NCBI RefSeq assembly: GCF_003347605.1
Contig: NZ_QDFZ01000001.1
Coordinates: forward strand, 248,001 to 312,000
DNA length: 64,000 nt
Direction: 5' to 3'
Source of the DNA: Chryseobacterium sp. KLBC 52
Lineage (GTDB): Bacteria > Bacteroidota > Bacteroidia > Flavobacteriales > Weeksellaceae
The position numbers were made by a program, and so were the translations under genes. Positions within the stretch are counted from its first letter, which is position 1; every line of letters starts with the position of its first letter. Below are positions 35,073 to 43,412 of the stretch, in pieces. The notes under the pieces are model-generated. The model did not search any database and was not told where the DNA came from. It saw nothing but the letters and a program-made list of their open reading frames with translations.

Positions 35073-35861
35073 ATGGATAGTCATTTAAAAATTATTGCAG
35101 GATTCAAGGGAGGAGAATCCTATGTGAAAGACCTTTATGTCTCACTTCCTTTCAGAGTAGTTTCTGTAGGACAGCGAAAAAGCGACAAAAAGCTCTATCA
35201 GATGGTGATGAGCTCCTCTCCGGGAATTCTGGATGGAGACCATTATCATTTGAATGTTACCCTTGAAAAAGGAGCAGCGCTGCAATTGCAGTCACAATCT
35301 TATCAGAGACTTTTCAACATGCAGGACAAAGCACTTCAGGAGCTGAATGTTTCTATGGAAGATGAAACTTCTTTCGCTTATGTTCCTCATCCGATAGTTC
35401 CCCACGAAGATTCAAACTTTAAGAGTAAAGCCAATATTCATATCGGGGAAAACAGTCAGATCATCATCAGTGAGATCATTACCTGTGGGAGAAAACATTA
35501 TGGAGAGGTTTTTAAACTGAAACGTTTTCAGAATGTGATGGAAATCTATCATAATAATAAGCTTGTGGTAAAAGATAATGTTCTTATTCAACCTGATATG
35601 ATCCCGATCAGCAGCATTGGAAATCTGGAACAGTATACCCATCAGGGAACCCTGATTTTCTACAGTACAAAAGAAAATGTAGATAAAAACGGATTGATAG
35701 AAGAGATCGTTGAAGCCGCTGCACAACATCACGAAGTAATGGAAGTAGGAGTTTCTGCCATGGAAGACAATGGTTTTGTAGTACGAGCTTTGGGACATGG
35801 AGGAGAATTGATGTACAACTTCTTCCTGCATATTCAGGATTTTCTGTGGTCGTTGGAATAA
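35073..35861 (+). CDS. ureD: urease accessory protein UreD (UreH)
   Basis: 262 aa. UreD binds apo-urease and, with UreF and UreG, forms the activation complex. Typical segments are MVMSSSPGILDGDHYHLNVT, LEKGAALQLQSQSYQRLFNM and PHPIVPHEDSNFKSKANIHI. Homology to UreD is clear though this family diverges quickly. It starts at the base after the ureG stop, so translation is coupled. It is followed by a 13-bp stem-loop that probably ends the urease transcript or stabilises its 3' end. Confidence 0.9.
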   Translation: MDSHLKIIAGFKGGESYVKDLYVSLPFRVVSVGQRKSDKKLYQMVMSSSPGILDGDHYHLNVTLEKGAALQLQSQSYQRLFNMQDKALQELNVSMEDETSFAYVPHPIVPHEDSNFKSKANIHIGENSQIIISEIITCGRKHYGEVFKLKRFQNVMEIYHNNKLVVKDNVLIQPDMIPISSIGNLEQYTHQGTLIFYSTKENVDKNGLIEEIVEAAAQHHEVMEVGVSAMEDNGFVVRALGHGGELMYNFFLHIQDFLWSLE

Positions 35862-35867
35862 AAAGAG

Positions 35868-35900
35868 ATCCTTGTCAAGGCTCAAAACCTTGACAAGGAT
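35868..35900 (+). terminator. stem-loop at the end of the urease gene run
   Basis: ATCCTTGTCAAGG (35868-35880) and CCTTGACAAGGAT (35888-35900) form a perfect 13-bp stem. There is no good T-run afterwards, so it may be a weak terminator or a 3'-end stabiliser. Confidence 0.5.
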
Positions 35901-35919
35901 TCTAATATATTCAATAGAA

Positions 35920-35977
35920 GCGGGCTTTAGCCCGCGAAATAAAAATTAATCTTCCATTGGCTTTAGCCAAAACTTAA
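35920..35977 (+). repeat. paired-hairpin TTAGCC repeat, copy 2
   Basis: GCGGGCTTTAGCCCGC (35920-35935) and TTGGCTTTAGCCAA (35957-35970), then AACTTAATGG. Same order and spacing as the copy at 26588-26648. Confidence 0.65.
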
Positions 35978-36004
35978 TGGAGAACAATAATAAATAAATA
36001 GAAA

Positions 36005-36706
36005 ATGGATAGTACAGTCTGGGCACTTCTTTTGAGCGCCGTTTCAATAAGTTTTATACATACCGCTTCAGGGCCGGATCATTATCTGCCATTCATTGTC
36101 ATCTCAAAATCCAAAAAATGGAGTGGAATGAAAACAGCCATCTTAACCGTTGTCTGCGGATTTGGACATGTGTTCAGTTCTCTGATCTTAGGTTTTATCG
36201 GGGTGTTCCTCGGATGGCAGCTGAATAAGATCTCATGGTTTCAGGATATCAGAGGAAATTTTTCCGGATGGGCACTGCTGATTTTTGGAGGGGTTTATCT
36301 TGTATACGGCCTCATTCAGGCAATCAGAAACAAACCGCATAAGCATTTTGATGTGATGGGTGACGATGTATACGTATACGAACATAATCACAGCGAAGTC
36401 GTAATGCCTCAGAAAAGAATAAAAGTAACACCGCTTGTCCTGTTCATGATTTTCGTAATGGGCCCAAGTGAACCTCTGATTCCCTTATTATTTTATTCAG
36501 GAGTAAAACATTCCATGTCTGAAATTGCCGTACTGGTAACCTCTTTCACAGCAACAACTGTGTTGACCATGCTTGGAATGGTTCTTTTGGGACGCTATGG
36601 TTACTCAACATTATTCAATACAGAAAAACTGGAAAGATATATGGGCGTGGTAAGTGGAGCAGTGGTAACTGTTTGCGGAGTTGGAATGGTCTTTCTTGGA
36701 TGGTAA
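36005..36706 (+). CDS. urease-linked multi-pass membrane protein, probable nickel permease
   Basis: 233 aa with about six hydrophobic helices. The first carries FIHTASGPDHYLPFIVIS, a His-x(3-4)-P-D-H pattern like the metal-binding helix of NiCoT/UreH-type permeases. A second conserved helix has FVMGPSEPLIPLLFY. A loop between helices 3 and 4 is histidine-bearing (NKPHKHFDVMGDD; YEHNHSE). Its place directly after ureD and before a urea transporter suggests nickel supply for urease. The family (UreH/TauE-like membrane superfamily) is inferred by pattern; the substrate is not proven. Confidence 0.78.
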   Translation: MDSTVWALLLSAVSISFIHTASGPDHYLPFIVISKSKKWSGMKTAILTVVCGFGHVFSSLILGFIGVFLGWQLNKISWFQDIRGNFSGWALLIFGGVYLVYGLIQAIRNKPHKHFDVMGDDVYVYEHNHSEVVMPQKRIKVTPLVLFMIFVMGPSEPLIPLLFYSGVKHSMSEIAVLVTSFTATTVLTMLGMVLLGRYGYSTLFNTEKLERYMGVVSGAVVTVCGVGMVFLGW

Positions 36707-36800
36707 AAGGGTTTCGGGTTTTGAGTGGTAGAGTTTGAGGGTAAGAGGGTTTGAGAGTTGAATTGTTTAAGGTTTAAAGTTTAAAGTTCAAGGTTGTTAT
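36707..36800 (+). repeat. degenerate G-rich tract with TTTAAAG words
   Basis: Reads GGGTTTCGGGTTTTGAG, GTTTGAGGGTAAGAGGG and GGTTTAAAGTTTAAAG. Similar tracts lie at 37812-37890, 40257-40340 and 27061-27120. Strongly purine-biased on this strand. Confidence 0.6.
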
Positions 36801-36826
36801 CCTTTCACTGATAATTGACTATTCAC

Positions 36827-36851
36827 TATTCAGTTGCGAAGCAAAATTGAC
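36827..36851 (+). repeat. GCGAAGC mini-hairpin repeat, copy 2
   Basis: Reads CAGTTGCGAAGCAAAATTGAC in its core, differing at two bases from copies 1 and 3. Confidence 0.65.
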
Positions 36852-36925
36852 TCAACCTCCAATGTCTATCATCTATCCGTCTCTTATCTTAATATCCACA
36901 AGCATTAATACAAATTAAAAAAACT

Positions 36926-37813
36926 ATGGACGAATTTTTCAAAAAACTACCCTTTATAGACAATATTTTAAAAGGAATCGGGCAGATTATGCTCCAGGAA
37001 AACAGATGGACTGGTCTACTTTTTCTGATAGGAATTTTTATGGGAAGCTGGCAGTGTGGAGTGGCCGTTTTGCTTTCAACAGCAGCCGGAACTTTCACTG
37101 CAATGAAGCTTAATTATGACAAATCCGAAATCAATGCCGGTCTTTATGGTTTCAGTGCAGCACTGGTGGGAGTAGCACTGGCTTTTCTGTTTCAGACAAC
37201 ACTATTGATCTGGGTTCTTATTGTATTGGGTGGTGCATTGGCTGCTGTGATTCAGCATTTCTTTATTCAGAAGAAAATTCCGGTTTTTACTTTTCCTTTC
37301 ATCATAATTTCATGGGTATTGGTATTTGTACTGCATCATTTTACCCATATTCCACCTTCTGCGATGTTGAGCATTGAAGTGGTTCCAACAGAATATGATG
37401 ACTTTCTTACCTGTACCAATGGTTTTGGGGAAGTGATATTTCAGGGAGGAATACTCTCAGGAATTATTTTCTTCCTGGCCGTTTTCATCAGTTCTCCGGT
37501 GGCCGCTTTATATGGATTGGCAGCCTCTATTTTAGGTGCAGGATTATCACAATTGAATGGAGAACCCATCAAAGAAATTCACATGGGATTATTTGGTTTT
37601 AACGCAGTGCTTTCCGCTATCGTTTTTTCCGGAGTCAAAAAAACGGATGGTTTATGGGTATTGATCGCCGTTCTTATCACCATTGCCATTGATGATCTTT
37701 TAATAGACAATCACTGCCTGGATATGGTGGGCGGAGTATTTACCTTCCCATTCGTAGCCGGAACGTGGATTACGCTTTTGATTCAAAAAGTATTTCTTAA
37801 AACGAAAAAATAA
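36926..37813 (+). CDS. urea transporter
   Basis: 295 aa, about ten hydrophobic helices arranged as an internal repeat. The urea-transporter signature occurs twice: INAGLYGFSAALVGVAL in the first half and HMGLFGFNAVLSAIVF in the second. These line the selectivity filter of the UT/Yut family. The protein allows urea to enter down its gradient, feeding the cytoplasmic urease encoded upstream. It follows the probable nickel permease after a repeat-filled 219-bp gap. Confidence 0.92.
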   Translation: MDEFFKKLPFIDNILKGIGQIMLQENRWTGLLFLIGIFMGSWQCGVAVLLSTAAGTFTAMKLNYDKSEINAGLYGFSAALVGVALAFLFQTTLLIWVLIVLGGALAAVIQHFFIQKKIPVFTFPFIIISWVLVFVLHHFTHIPPSAMLSIEVVPTEYDDFLTCTNGFGEVIFQGGILSGIIFFLAVFISSPVAALYGLAASILGAGLSQLNGEPIKEIHMGLFGFNAVLSAIVFSGVKKTDGLWVLIAVLITIAIDDLLIDNHCLDMVGGVFTFPFVAGTWITLLIQKVFLKTKK

Positions 37814-37890
37814 AAAGTTGGAGAGTCTTAGAGTCGGAGGGTTTGAGGGTTTGAGAATGAGAAAAATTCAAGGTTTAAAGTTTAAAGTTT
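37812..37890 (+). repeat. degenerate G-rich tract with TTTAAAG words
   Basis: GTTGGAGAGTCTTAGAGTCG, GGTTTGAGGGTTTGAGAATG and AAGGTTTAAAGTTTAAAG. Same word order as 36707-36800: G-rich words, TTTAAAG words, then a GCGAAGC repeat. Confidence 0.6.
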
Positions 37891-37907
37891 TTTTCACGAT
37901 GATTGAC

Positions 37908-37939
37908 CATTCACTTGCGAAGCAAAATTCACTATTGAT
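37908..37939 (+). repeat. GCGAAGC mini-hairpin repeat, copy 3
   Basis: Identical to copy 1 (9788-9819) over its length except one base near the right end. Confidence 0.7.
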
Positions 37940-38009
37940 ATTACTCTAACCTCTAGTTTCTAACTTCTAACTTCTAATTTCTAAAATCAAAATATAATTA
38001 AACTAAAAA

Positions 38010-40256
38010 ATGAAAATAACAAAAATAGCAGCCGTATTTCTGGTTATGATGTTCAGTGGAAAAATGATGGCGCAGGAAGCAGAAAAACAGTTGCTGATAA
38101 AAGATGCAGATGACAAATTTCCCATTGCAGATGTTTTGGTGAAATACGACCATGGAAACAGTCATACCCATACGGCAACAGACGGCACATTTGCCGTTCC
38201 TGTAAAATCCCTTCCTGATACCCTTGTGATCAGCCGTCAGGGATATGATGAAGTAAAATGGGTAGTGACCAATGATGATGATAAAAATAAAGTTATTTTT
38301 TTACAGCATAAACCTTTTCAGATTTCTGAAGTAGCCATCAATCACAGTTCGTTTCTATCTGCCATTACAAAGGTTGATCTGAATAAATTTCCGGTCAACT
38401 CAGCGCAGGATTTGTTGAGAAAAGTTCCGGGACTGTTTATTGCGCAGCATGCCGGAGGAGGAAAAGCCGAGCAGCTTTTTTTAAGAGGATTCGACGCGGA
38501 TCACGGTACCGATGTAAGCGTGAATGTAGACGGAATGCCTGTGAACATTGTTTCCCATGCCCATGGTCAGGGATATTCTGATTTACACTTTGTGATTCCA
38601 GAGACCGTTAATAATATTGACTTTGGAAAAGGAGCTTATTACATGGATCGTGGGGACTTCAACACAGCTGGTTATGTTGATTTTCAGACCTACAATGGTT
38701 TGAAAAACAGTATGATTAAACTGGAAGGAGGTTCTTTCAACTCCAAAAGAGTGTTGGGAATGTTCAATATTCTGCATGATGATCTGGGAAGAAAAAATGC
38801 CTATATAGCAGCAGAATACAACTATACAGACGGACCTTTTGATGTAAAACAGAATTTTAACAGGGTTAATATTTTTGGTAAATACAATCAATGGTTGACT
38901 GACAAAGACTATTTCAATATCCAGTTTTCAACATTTAATTCTTCGTGGAATGCTTCCGGGCAGATTCCGGAACGTGCTGTAGATGAAGGAATCATTGGAA
39001 GATGGGGAAGTATAGATCCCACAGAAGGCGGAAAAACTTCCAGAACAAACCTTCAGATGAATTTCAAGCATATTATTTCTCCTTCCGAGCAGATTGATGC
39101 GATGGCTTTTTATTCAAAATATAACTTCAACCTGTATTCTGATTTTACCTTTAATTTAAAAGATAAAGAGCATGGTGATGAGATTCAGCAGACGGACGGC
39201 AGAAATATTTACGGAGCCGAAATAAAATATACAAAGTCCTTTTCCTTTGCCAACAGCTCTTTAAACTGGACTTCAGGAATCGGATTAAGAAATGATGATA
39301 TCAATACCTTACAGCTTAATCACGTTTATCACAGAGATCTTCTGCTGGACAGATTATCCGATGTGACAGGAACAGAAACCAATCTTCATGCGTATTCAGG
39401 ATTGATATGGAAAACAGGAAAATGGACCATCAATCCGGCTTTGAGGGTGGATCATTTTATCTTTAATATGCATAATCTGCTGGATGTGGAGCAATTGCCA
39501 TCCGGACAGTCAAAAGAAGCAACAAGATTAAGCCCTAAACTTAATTTCTCCTATGCTCAGAATGACAATGTGATGTGGTTTCTGAAAACAGGAATGGGCT
39601 TTCACTCCAATGATCTGAGAGTGGTTGTTCCCAATAAGAACGAAAATACGCTTCCATACTCTATAGGGGCGGATTTCGGAGTAAGATTACACCCGTTCAA
39701 ATCTCTGATCATCACTCCGGCCTTATGGTATATGGATCTTCAGCAGGAATTTGTGTATGTAGGAGATGATGCAGTAGTAGAGCCTTCCGGAAAATCAAGA
39801 CGTTTCGGAGCTGATCTTGGCGTTCGCTTCCAGCCGTTGGAAAACTTTTATCTGAATGCAGATATCAACTATTCCCACGCAAGATTTACCGAAGAAGGAA
39901 AAGGTCAGGACTACGTTCCGCTGGCTCCGGTAGTGACCAGTACAGGATCTGTTAACTGGGATTTCCTGAATGGTTTTTCTCTGGGACTTCAGTACAGATA
40001 TCTGGGAGCAAGACCTGCAGTAGAGGATAACAGCATCAGAACGAAAGCCTATTTTGTAAATGATTTGATGCTTTCCTATAACCGTCAGAAATGGGGAGCG
40101 AATGTTCAGCTGAATAACCTTTTCAATGTAAAATGGAATGAAGCCCAGTTTGCAACAGAAACGCAGTTAAAAGGAGAAACAGAGCCTATTACAGATCTTA
40201 CCTATACACCGGGAAGTCCTTTCGGAGTGAGAGTAGGTGTGTATTATAAGTTCTAA
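38010..40256 (+). CDS. TonB-dependent receptor, histidine-rich plug, urease-linked
   Basis: 748 aa. A signal peptide (ending KMMAQ) is followed by a carboxypeptidase-D-like domain (about 27-100), a plug domain (SAQDLLRKVPGLFIAQHAGG onwards) and a 22-strand barrel ending in the terminal Phe of GVRVGVYYKF. The plug carries clustered histidines: GNSHTHTATDG, FDADHGTDVSV and VSHAHGQGYSDLH. Position after urease, a nickel permease and a urea transporter makes nickel (or a nickel chelate) the likely substrate, by analogy with nickel TonB receptors of Helicobacter. That assignment is inference. Confidence 0.88.
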   Translation: MKITKIAAVFLVMMFSGKMMAQEAEKQLLIKDADDKFPIADVLVKYDHGNSHTHTATDGTFAVPVKSLPDTLVISRQGYDEVKWVVTNDDDKNKVIFLQHKPFQISEVAINHSSFLSAITKVDLNKFPVNSAQDLLRKVPGLFIAQHAGGGKAEQLFLRGFDADHGTDVSVNVDGMPVNIVSHAHGQGYSDLHFVIPETVNNIDFGKGAYYMDRGDFNTAGYVDFQTYNGLKNSMIKLEGGSFNSKRVLGMFNILHDDLGRKNAYIAAEYNYTDGPFDVKQNFNRVNIFGKYNQWLTDKDYFNIQFSTFNSSWNASGQIPERAVDEGIIGRWGSIDPTEGGKTSRTNLQMNFKHIISPSEQIDAMAFYSKYNFNLYSDFTFNLKDKEHGDEIQQTDGRNIYGAEIKYTKSFSFANSSLNWTSGIGLRNDDINTLQLNHVYHRDLLLDRLSDVTGTETNLHAYSGLIWKTGKWTINPALRVDHFIFNMHNLLDVEQLPSGQSKEATRLSPKLNFSYAQNDNVMWFLKTGMGFHSNDLRVVVPNKNENTLPYSIGADFGVRLHPFKSLIITPALWYMDLQQEFVYVGDDAVVEPSGKSRRFGADLGVRFQPLENFYLNADINYSHARFTEEGKGQDYVPLAPVVTSTGSVNWDFLNGFSLGLQYRYLGARPAVEDNSIRTKAYFVNDLMLSYNRQKWGANVQLNNLFNVKWNEAQFATETQLKGETEPITDLTYTPGSPFGVRVGVYYKF

Positions 40257-40345
40257 AGAGGAGAGTGAGAGGGTGAGAGAGTTTGAGAGTAGAAGGGTTG
40301 GAGAGAGTTAATTATGGGTTTCGGGATAGGTGTTTCGGGGTTTTT
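40257..40345 (+). repeat. degenerate G-rich tract
   Basis: GAGGAGAGTGAGAGGGTGAG, AGAGTTTGAGAGTAGAAGGG and GGGTTTCGGGATAGGTGTTT words, as in the other G-rich spacers of this region. Confidence 0.55.
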
Positions 40346-40433
40346 ACTATTTATACTTTAGCTTTTTTACTCTTTCGCTTTCCTACTTTGCTTTAAAATA
40401 ATTTGTATAACTTTAAATAATCATAACAAGGAT

Positions 40434-41324
40434 ATGGAAGTGCTATCCAATTTTCAATATAAAAAGCTTTTTCTGCCCAATATTACGGACAAGATATTAG
40501 CCAATAATGCTGATATACAGCTGTATCGGATAGAAAATTATCTTAAAGGTATTCTGATGCCGGTGATTCCGTACCGTACCACATTCAATTTTATTATTTT
40601 CGTTACCAACGGGCATATCAGACAGTACCTTGAAAATAAAGAATATCATGCTGAAAAAGGAGGTGTGATCTTTATTAAGCAAGGAACAATTACCGCAACT
40701 GTTGAACTGTCAGATGATATTGAAGGGTTCTTTCTTGCTTATGAAAATAATATTCTGTCGGAACAGGAACTTCCAAAACATAAAAGCAGTATCTTCTTCA
40801 TGACTCCCTTCCTGAATCTGGATAGCCTGACTTATGGAACTATTACTCAGCTTCTCCCGATTATGGAACAGGAATTGTGGTTGAATAACCTCAATGTTAA
40901 TGATGTGGTAGTGACAATGCTTCATCTTATTTTAATCAAAATGCTCAGCACAGATTCTGACAACCATCACAAATCTGCAACACGTCCGATGGAGCTCTCT
41001 CTTCAGTTCCGTGATCTTTTGTTTAAATATCATGTTGGGGAAAAAAGAGTGGCTTTTTATGCCGATAAACTGTCCGTTACGGAAAGTTATCTGAATAAGT
41101 GTGTCAAAGGGGTAACTCAAAAATCTCCAAAACAATGGATCAATGAGATTGATATCAATTACAGCAAAGCATTACTTCACTCCAGTAAAGATATTGCAGA
41201 GATTGCCTACGAACTGAACTTTCATACTGCTTCCCATTTTACACAGCTTTTCAAAAAAATTGCAGGAATTACGCCAAAGGAATACAGGGTTCAGTTTTTG
41301 AATAATAGTAGAATATCTGTATAG
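40434..41324 (+). CDS. AraC-family transcriptional regulator after the urease island
   Basis: 296 aa. The N-terminal ~160 residues form a cupin-like sensing half (KGGVIFIKQGTITATVELSD). The C-terminal ~100 residues are the double helix-turn-helix of AraC (AFYADKLSVTESYLNKCVKG; IAEIAYELNFHTASHFTQLF, then KKIAGITPKEYR). It ends the plus-strand run that began at ureA and may control transport or urease genes. No operator was identified, so this is positional inference. Confidence 0.88.
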   Translation: MEVLSNFQYKKLFLPNITDKILANNADIQLYRIENYLKGILMPVIPYRTTFNFIIFVTNGHIRQYLENKEYHAEKGGVIFIKQGTITATVELSDDIEGFFLAYENNILSEQELPKHKSSIFFMTPFLNLDSLTYGTITQLLPIMEQELWLNNLNVNDVVVTMLHLILIKMLSTDSDNHHKSATRPMELSLQFRDLLFKYHVGEKRVAFYADKLSVTESYLNKCVKGVTQKSPKQWINEIDINYSKALLHSSKDIAEIAYELNFHTASHFTQLFKKIAGITPKEYRVQFLNNSRISV

Positions 41325-41452
41325 TAAGGCTGGAGGCGGGATGTCAGATGCTGGAGGTATTGAAACAGGGTAAACAAAATGAGTTGAAAGTTCAGAAGTT
41401 GTTTTTAAGAGTTTCAGAACTTCCCTCTCCAAGCTTCCATTCTCCCATCTTT

Positions 41453-42559
41453 CTACATCCTCTCGTTTTCCAGGATCTTCAGCACCAGTCTTTCCTCTTT
41501 TGTAAGATCGGCTTTTCCGTCATTTTCTTCTATTACTTCCAGTTCATCAAGATATTTTTTGATGGTATTATTCTCATAAAGGTTGATGACTAAAGGATGA
41601 ACATAATACTTTCTGCAGACGGTAGATGTATTTCCCAGATTTTCTGCAACGATGTCCAGGGCTTCTTTTACCTTCTTTTTATATTCATTGTCATTTTCTG
41701 CATATCCGATTTCTTTAAAAGCAATCAGCGCACTTACGGTTCCGGACCAGGTTCTGAAATCCTTAGCAGTAAAATCTTCACCACTGATCTCTTTGATATA
41801 TTCATTTACCATCCCTGAATCTACAGAATGACGGTTTCCTTCATCATCAAAATACTGGAAGAGTTCTTTTCCGGGAATGTCCTTGCATTTCTGAATAAGC
41901 CTTGCCAGCCTTGGACTCCTGAGGTCGATTTGATGCATGATACCTTTCTTTCCTTTAAAAGAAAAAGAAATTTTCTGTCCTTTTACCTTTACATGTTTAT
42001 CCTTTAATGTGGTAAGGCCAAAAGAACCGTACAGTTTTTCATACACATTATTCCCGATACGGATATTGGTTCTTTGCATAAGGCTTACAATTAAAGCAAG
42101 GATTTTTCGCTTCTCAAAATTTCTCAGGGCAAGATCCTGTTCTAAATGCAGACGGATGTCCGGTAATGCATACCCGAACTGAAGCATTCTGTAAAATTTT
42201 GTATGATTTCTTAAAGCACTCCACAGAGGGTGATAGCGGTATTGCTTTCTTTGCTTTACATCAAAGCCTGTGGCCTGAAGGTGGCCGTTGTCAAGCGCAC
42301 AGATCCATACGTTTTCCCAGGCAGGCGGAATGACCAGTTTATTGATCCTGGTAATTTCTTCTTTATCCTTTATTTTTTCTCCGTCTTTATAATAGGAATA
42401 TTTCTTTCCGGTTTTTTTACGGGTAATTCCGGCGGTTTCTGCATCGGTGGTATATACGAGATGTACCGCCTTTGCAGAAGCTTCCGGGTCCTTCATTATT
42501 TTAACAATTTTTGAAGGCTTAAGGTGAGAAATTATCTCCAAGTCTGTATTCTTCTCCAT
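41453..42559 (-). CDS. DNA topoisomerase IB
   Basis: 368 aa, the compact poxvirus-like bacterial TopIB. It relaxes supercoils through a 3'-phosphotyrosine intermediate. The N-terminal domain contains RINKLVIPPAWENVWICAL and ATGFDVKQRKQYRYHP. The catalytic core has the RTNIRIGNNVYEKLYGSFGL region with active-site Arg, the KDFRTWSGTVSA segment, and the tyrosine in VCRKYYVHP (Tyr318/319). All catalytic blocks appear intact. Its gene stands apart from its neighbours in function. Confidence 0.93.
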   Translation of the reverse strand: MEKNTDLEIISHLKPSKIVKIMKDPEASAKAVHLVYTTDAETAGITRKKTGKKYSYYKDGEKIKDKEEITRINKLVIPPAWENVWICALDNGHLQATGFDVKQRKQYRYHPLWSALRNHTKFYRMLQFGYALPDIRLHLEQDLALRNFEKRKILALIVSLMQRTNIRIGNNVYEKLYGSFGLTTLKDKHVKVKGQKISFSFKGKKGIMHQIDLRSPRLARLIQKCKDIPGKELFQYFDDEGNRHSVDSGMVNEYIKEISGEDFTAKDFRTWSGTVSALIAFKEIGYAENDNEYKKKVKEALDIVAENLGNTSTVCRKYYVHPLVINLYENNTIKKYLDELEVIEENDGKADLTKEERLVLKILENERM

Positions 42560-42568
42560 AAAACATGG

Positions 42569-42736
42569 TTAAGAGTTTTTACCCTTCGAAAAAATCAGTA
42601 AAAGAATTCCTACTATCACACAGACTAAGATTATTCCCCACCACATTCCGGCCTTAAAAATCGTTTCTACGGCTTCACAACTTGTAAGTGTCAACAACAT
42701 TAATATTGTAATACTGTAAAAGGTCCATTTTTTCAT
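42569..42736 (-). CDS. small membrane lipoprotein
   Basis: 55 aa from ATG 42736. MKKWTFYSITILMLLTLTSC is a lipoprotein signal with lipobox LTSC. A second hydrophobic segment (WWGIILVCVIVGILLLIFS) makes it a lipid-anchored single-pass protein. The longer frame back to 42868 overlaps the next gene and adds 44 non-homologous residues, so it was trimmed. Similar short proteins are found in many flavobacteria. Function unknown. Confidence 0.7.
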   Translation of the reverse strand: MKKWTFYSITILMLLTLTSCEAVETIFKAGMWWGIILVCVIVGILLLIFSKGKNS

Positions 42737-42758
42737 AGGTATATATTTTGTTGGTGTG

Positions 42759-43196
42759 TTAAATTCTGAGTCGGTCAGCCCTCCATTTTTTGATAGACCT
42801 TTTAATTTCATCTCCTGAGATGTTTTCATGAAGTGCTCTGTATAAAAGCTCTTTGAATTCATCATCATAGGTAAATCTCAGGGCAGCAATCTGATCGAAT
42901 TTCAATTTCTCAGCAGTTTCATCAGACCTTTTATTGAAGATCTCGAAATAACGCTGTTTAAACTCCAGAATTACCATACGGTTTTGAAGTCCCAGTGCAT
43001 AGTGCTGCCTTGTCATCAATGCCAGATAAAAAAGCAAAAAAATCACGACAGAAAACAGTATCCAGACCAGCTGATTTCCGGGATCATCCCAGATTTTATA
43101 AATTCCTGATATCTCCAATATAATGAGCAAAGGAAGATAAATAAAATGATGTGGCGGATAGAATTTTCTGTGGTTATGGTAGTTTTGCTGTTTCAT
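42759..43196 (-). CDS. DUF6526-like membrane protein
   Basis: 145 aa. The N-terminus MKQQNYHNHRKFYPPHHFIY is followed by two adjacent membrane segments (LPLLIILEISGIYKIW and LVWILFSVVIFLLFYLALM), then a charged helical cytoplasmic domain ending in WRADRLRI. This matches my memory of the DUF6526 family, widespread in Bacteroidetes and of unknown function. It starts 216 bases from the divergent aminopeptidase gene. Confidence 0.8.
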   Translation of the reverse strand: MKQQNYHNHRKFYPPHHFIYLPLLIILEISGIYKIWDDPGNQLVWILFSVVIFLLFYLALMTRQHYALGLQNRMVILEFKQRYFEIFNKRSDETAEKLKFDQIAALRFTYDDEFKELLYRALHENISGDEIKRSIKKWRADRLRI

Positions 43197-43412
43197 GAAA
43201 TAGAATGTAGCAATAATCCTTCCAAAAATTTATTATTTTGGTAATGTGGTAGTTTTTTTTACTTAAAAGTGATTTATTTTATGAAATATATTTAGTAGTT
43301 TGATTTTTTAATGACTGCTTTAACTATAAAGAATTATTAAGCAAAATAGCGGATAGATTTACCCTTCAGACATCAAATTTTTTGTAACTTTCGGTGGTTA
43401 AAAATAAAAAGA

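Noticed and set aside
35412..35885. 157-aa frame antisense to ureD
   Set aside because: ureD is supported by family motifs and by exact abutment to ureG.
42569..42868. 99-aa version of the small lipoprotein
   Set aside because: The first 44 residues overlap the upstream membrane-protein gene and precede a perfect lipoprotein signal peptide; the shorter form was kept.
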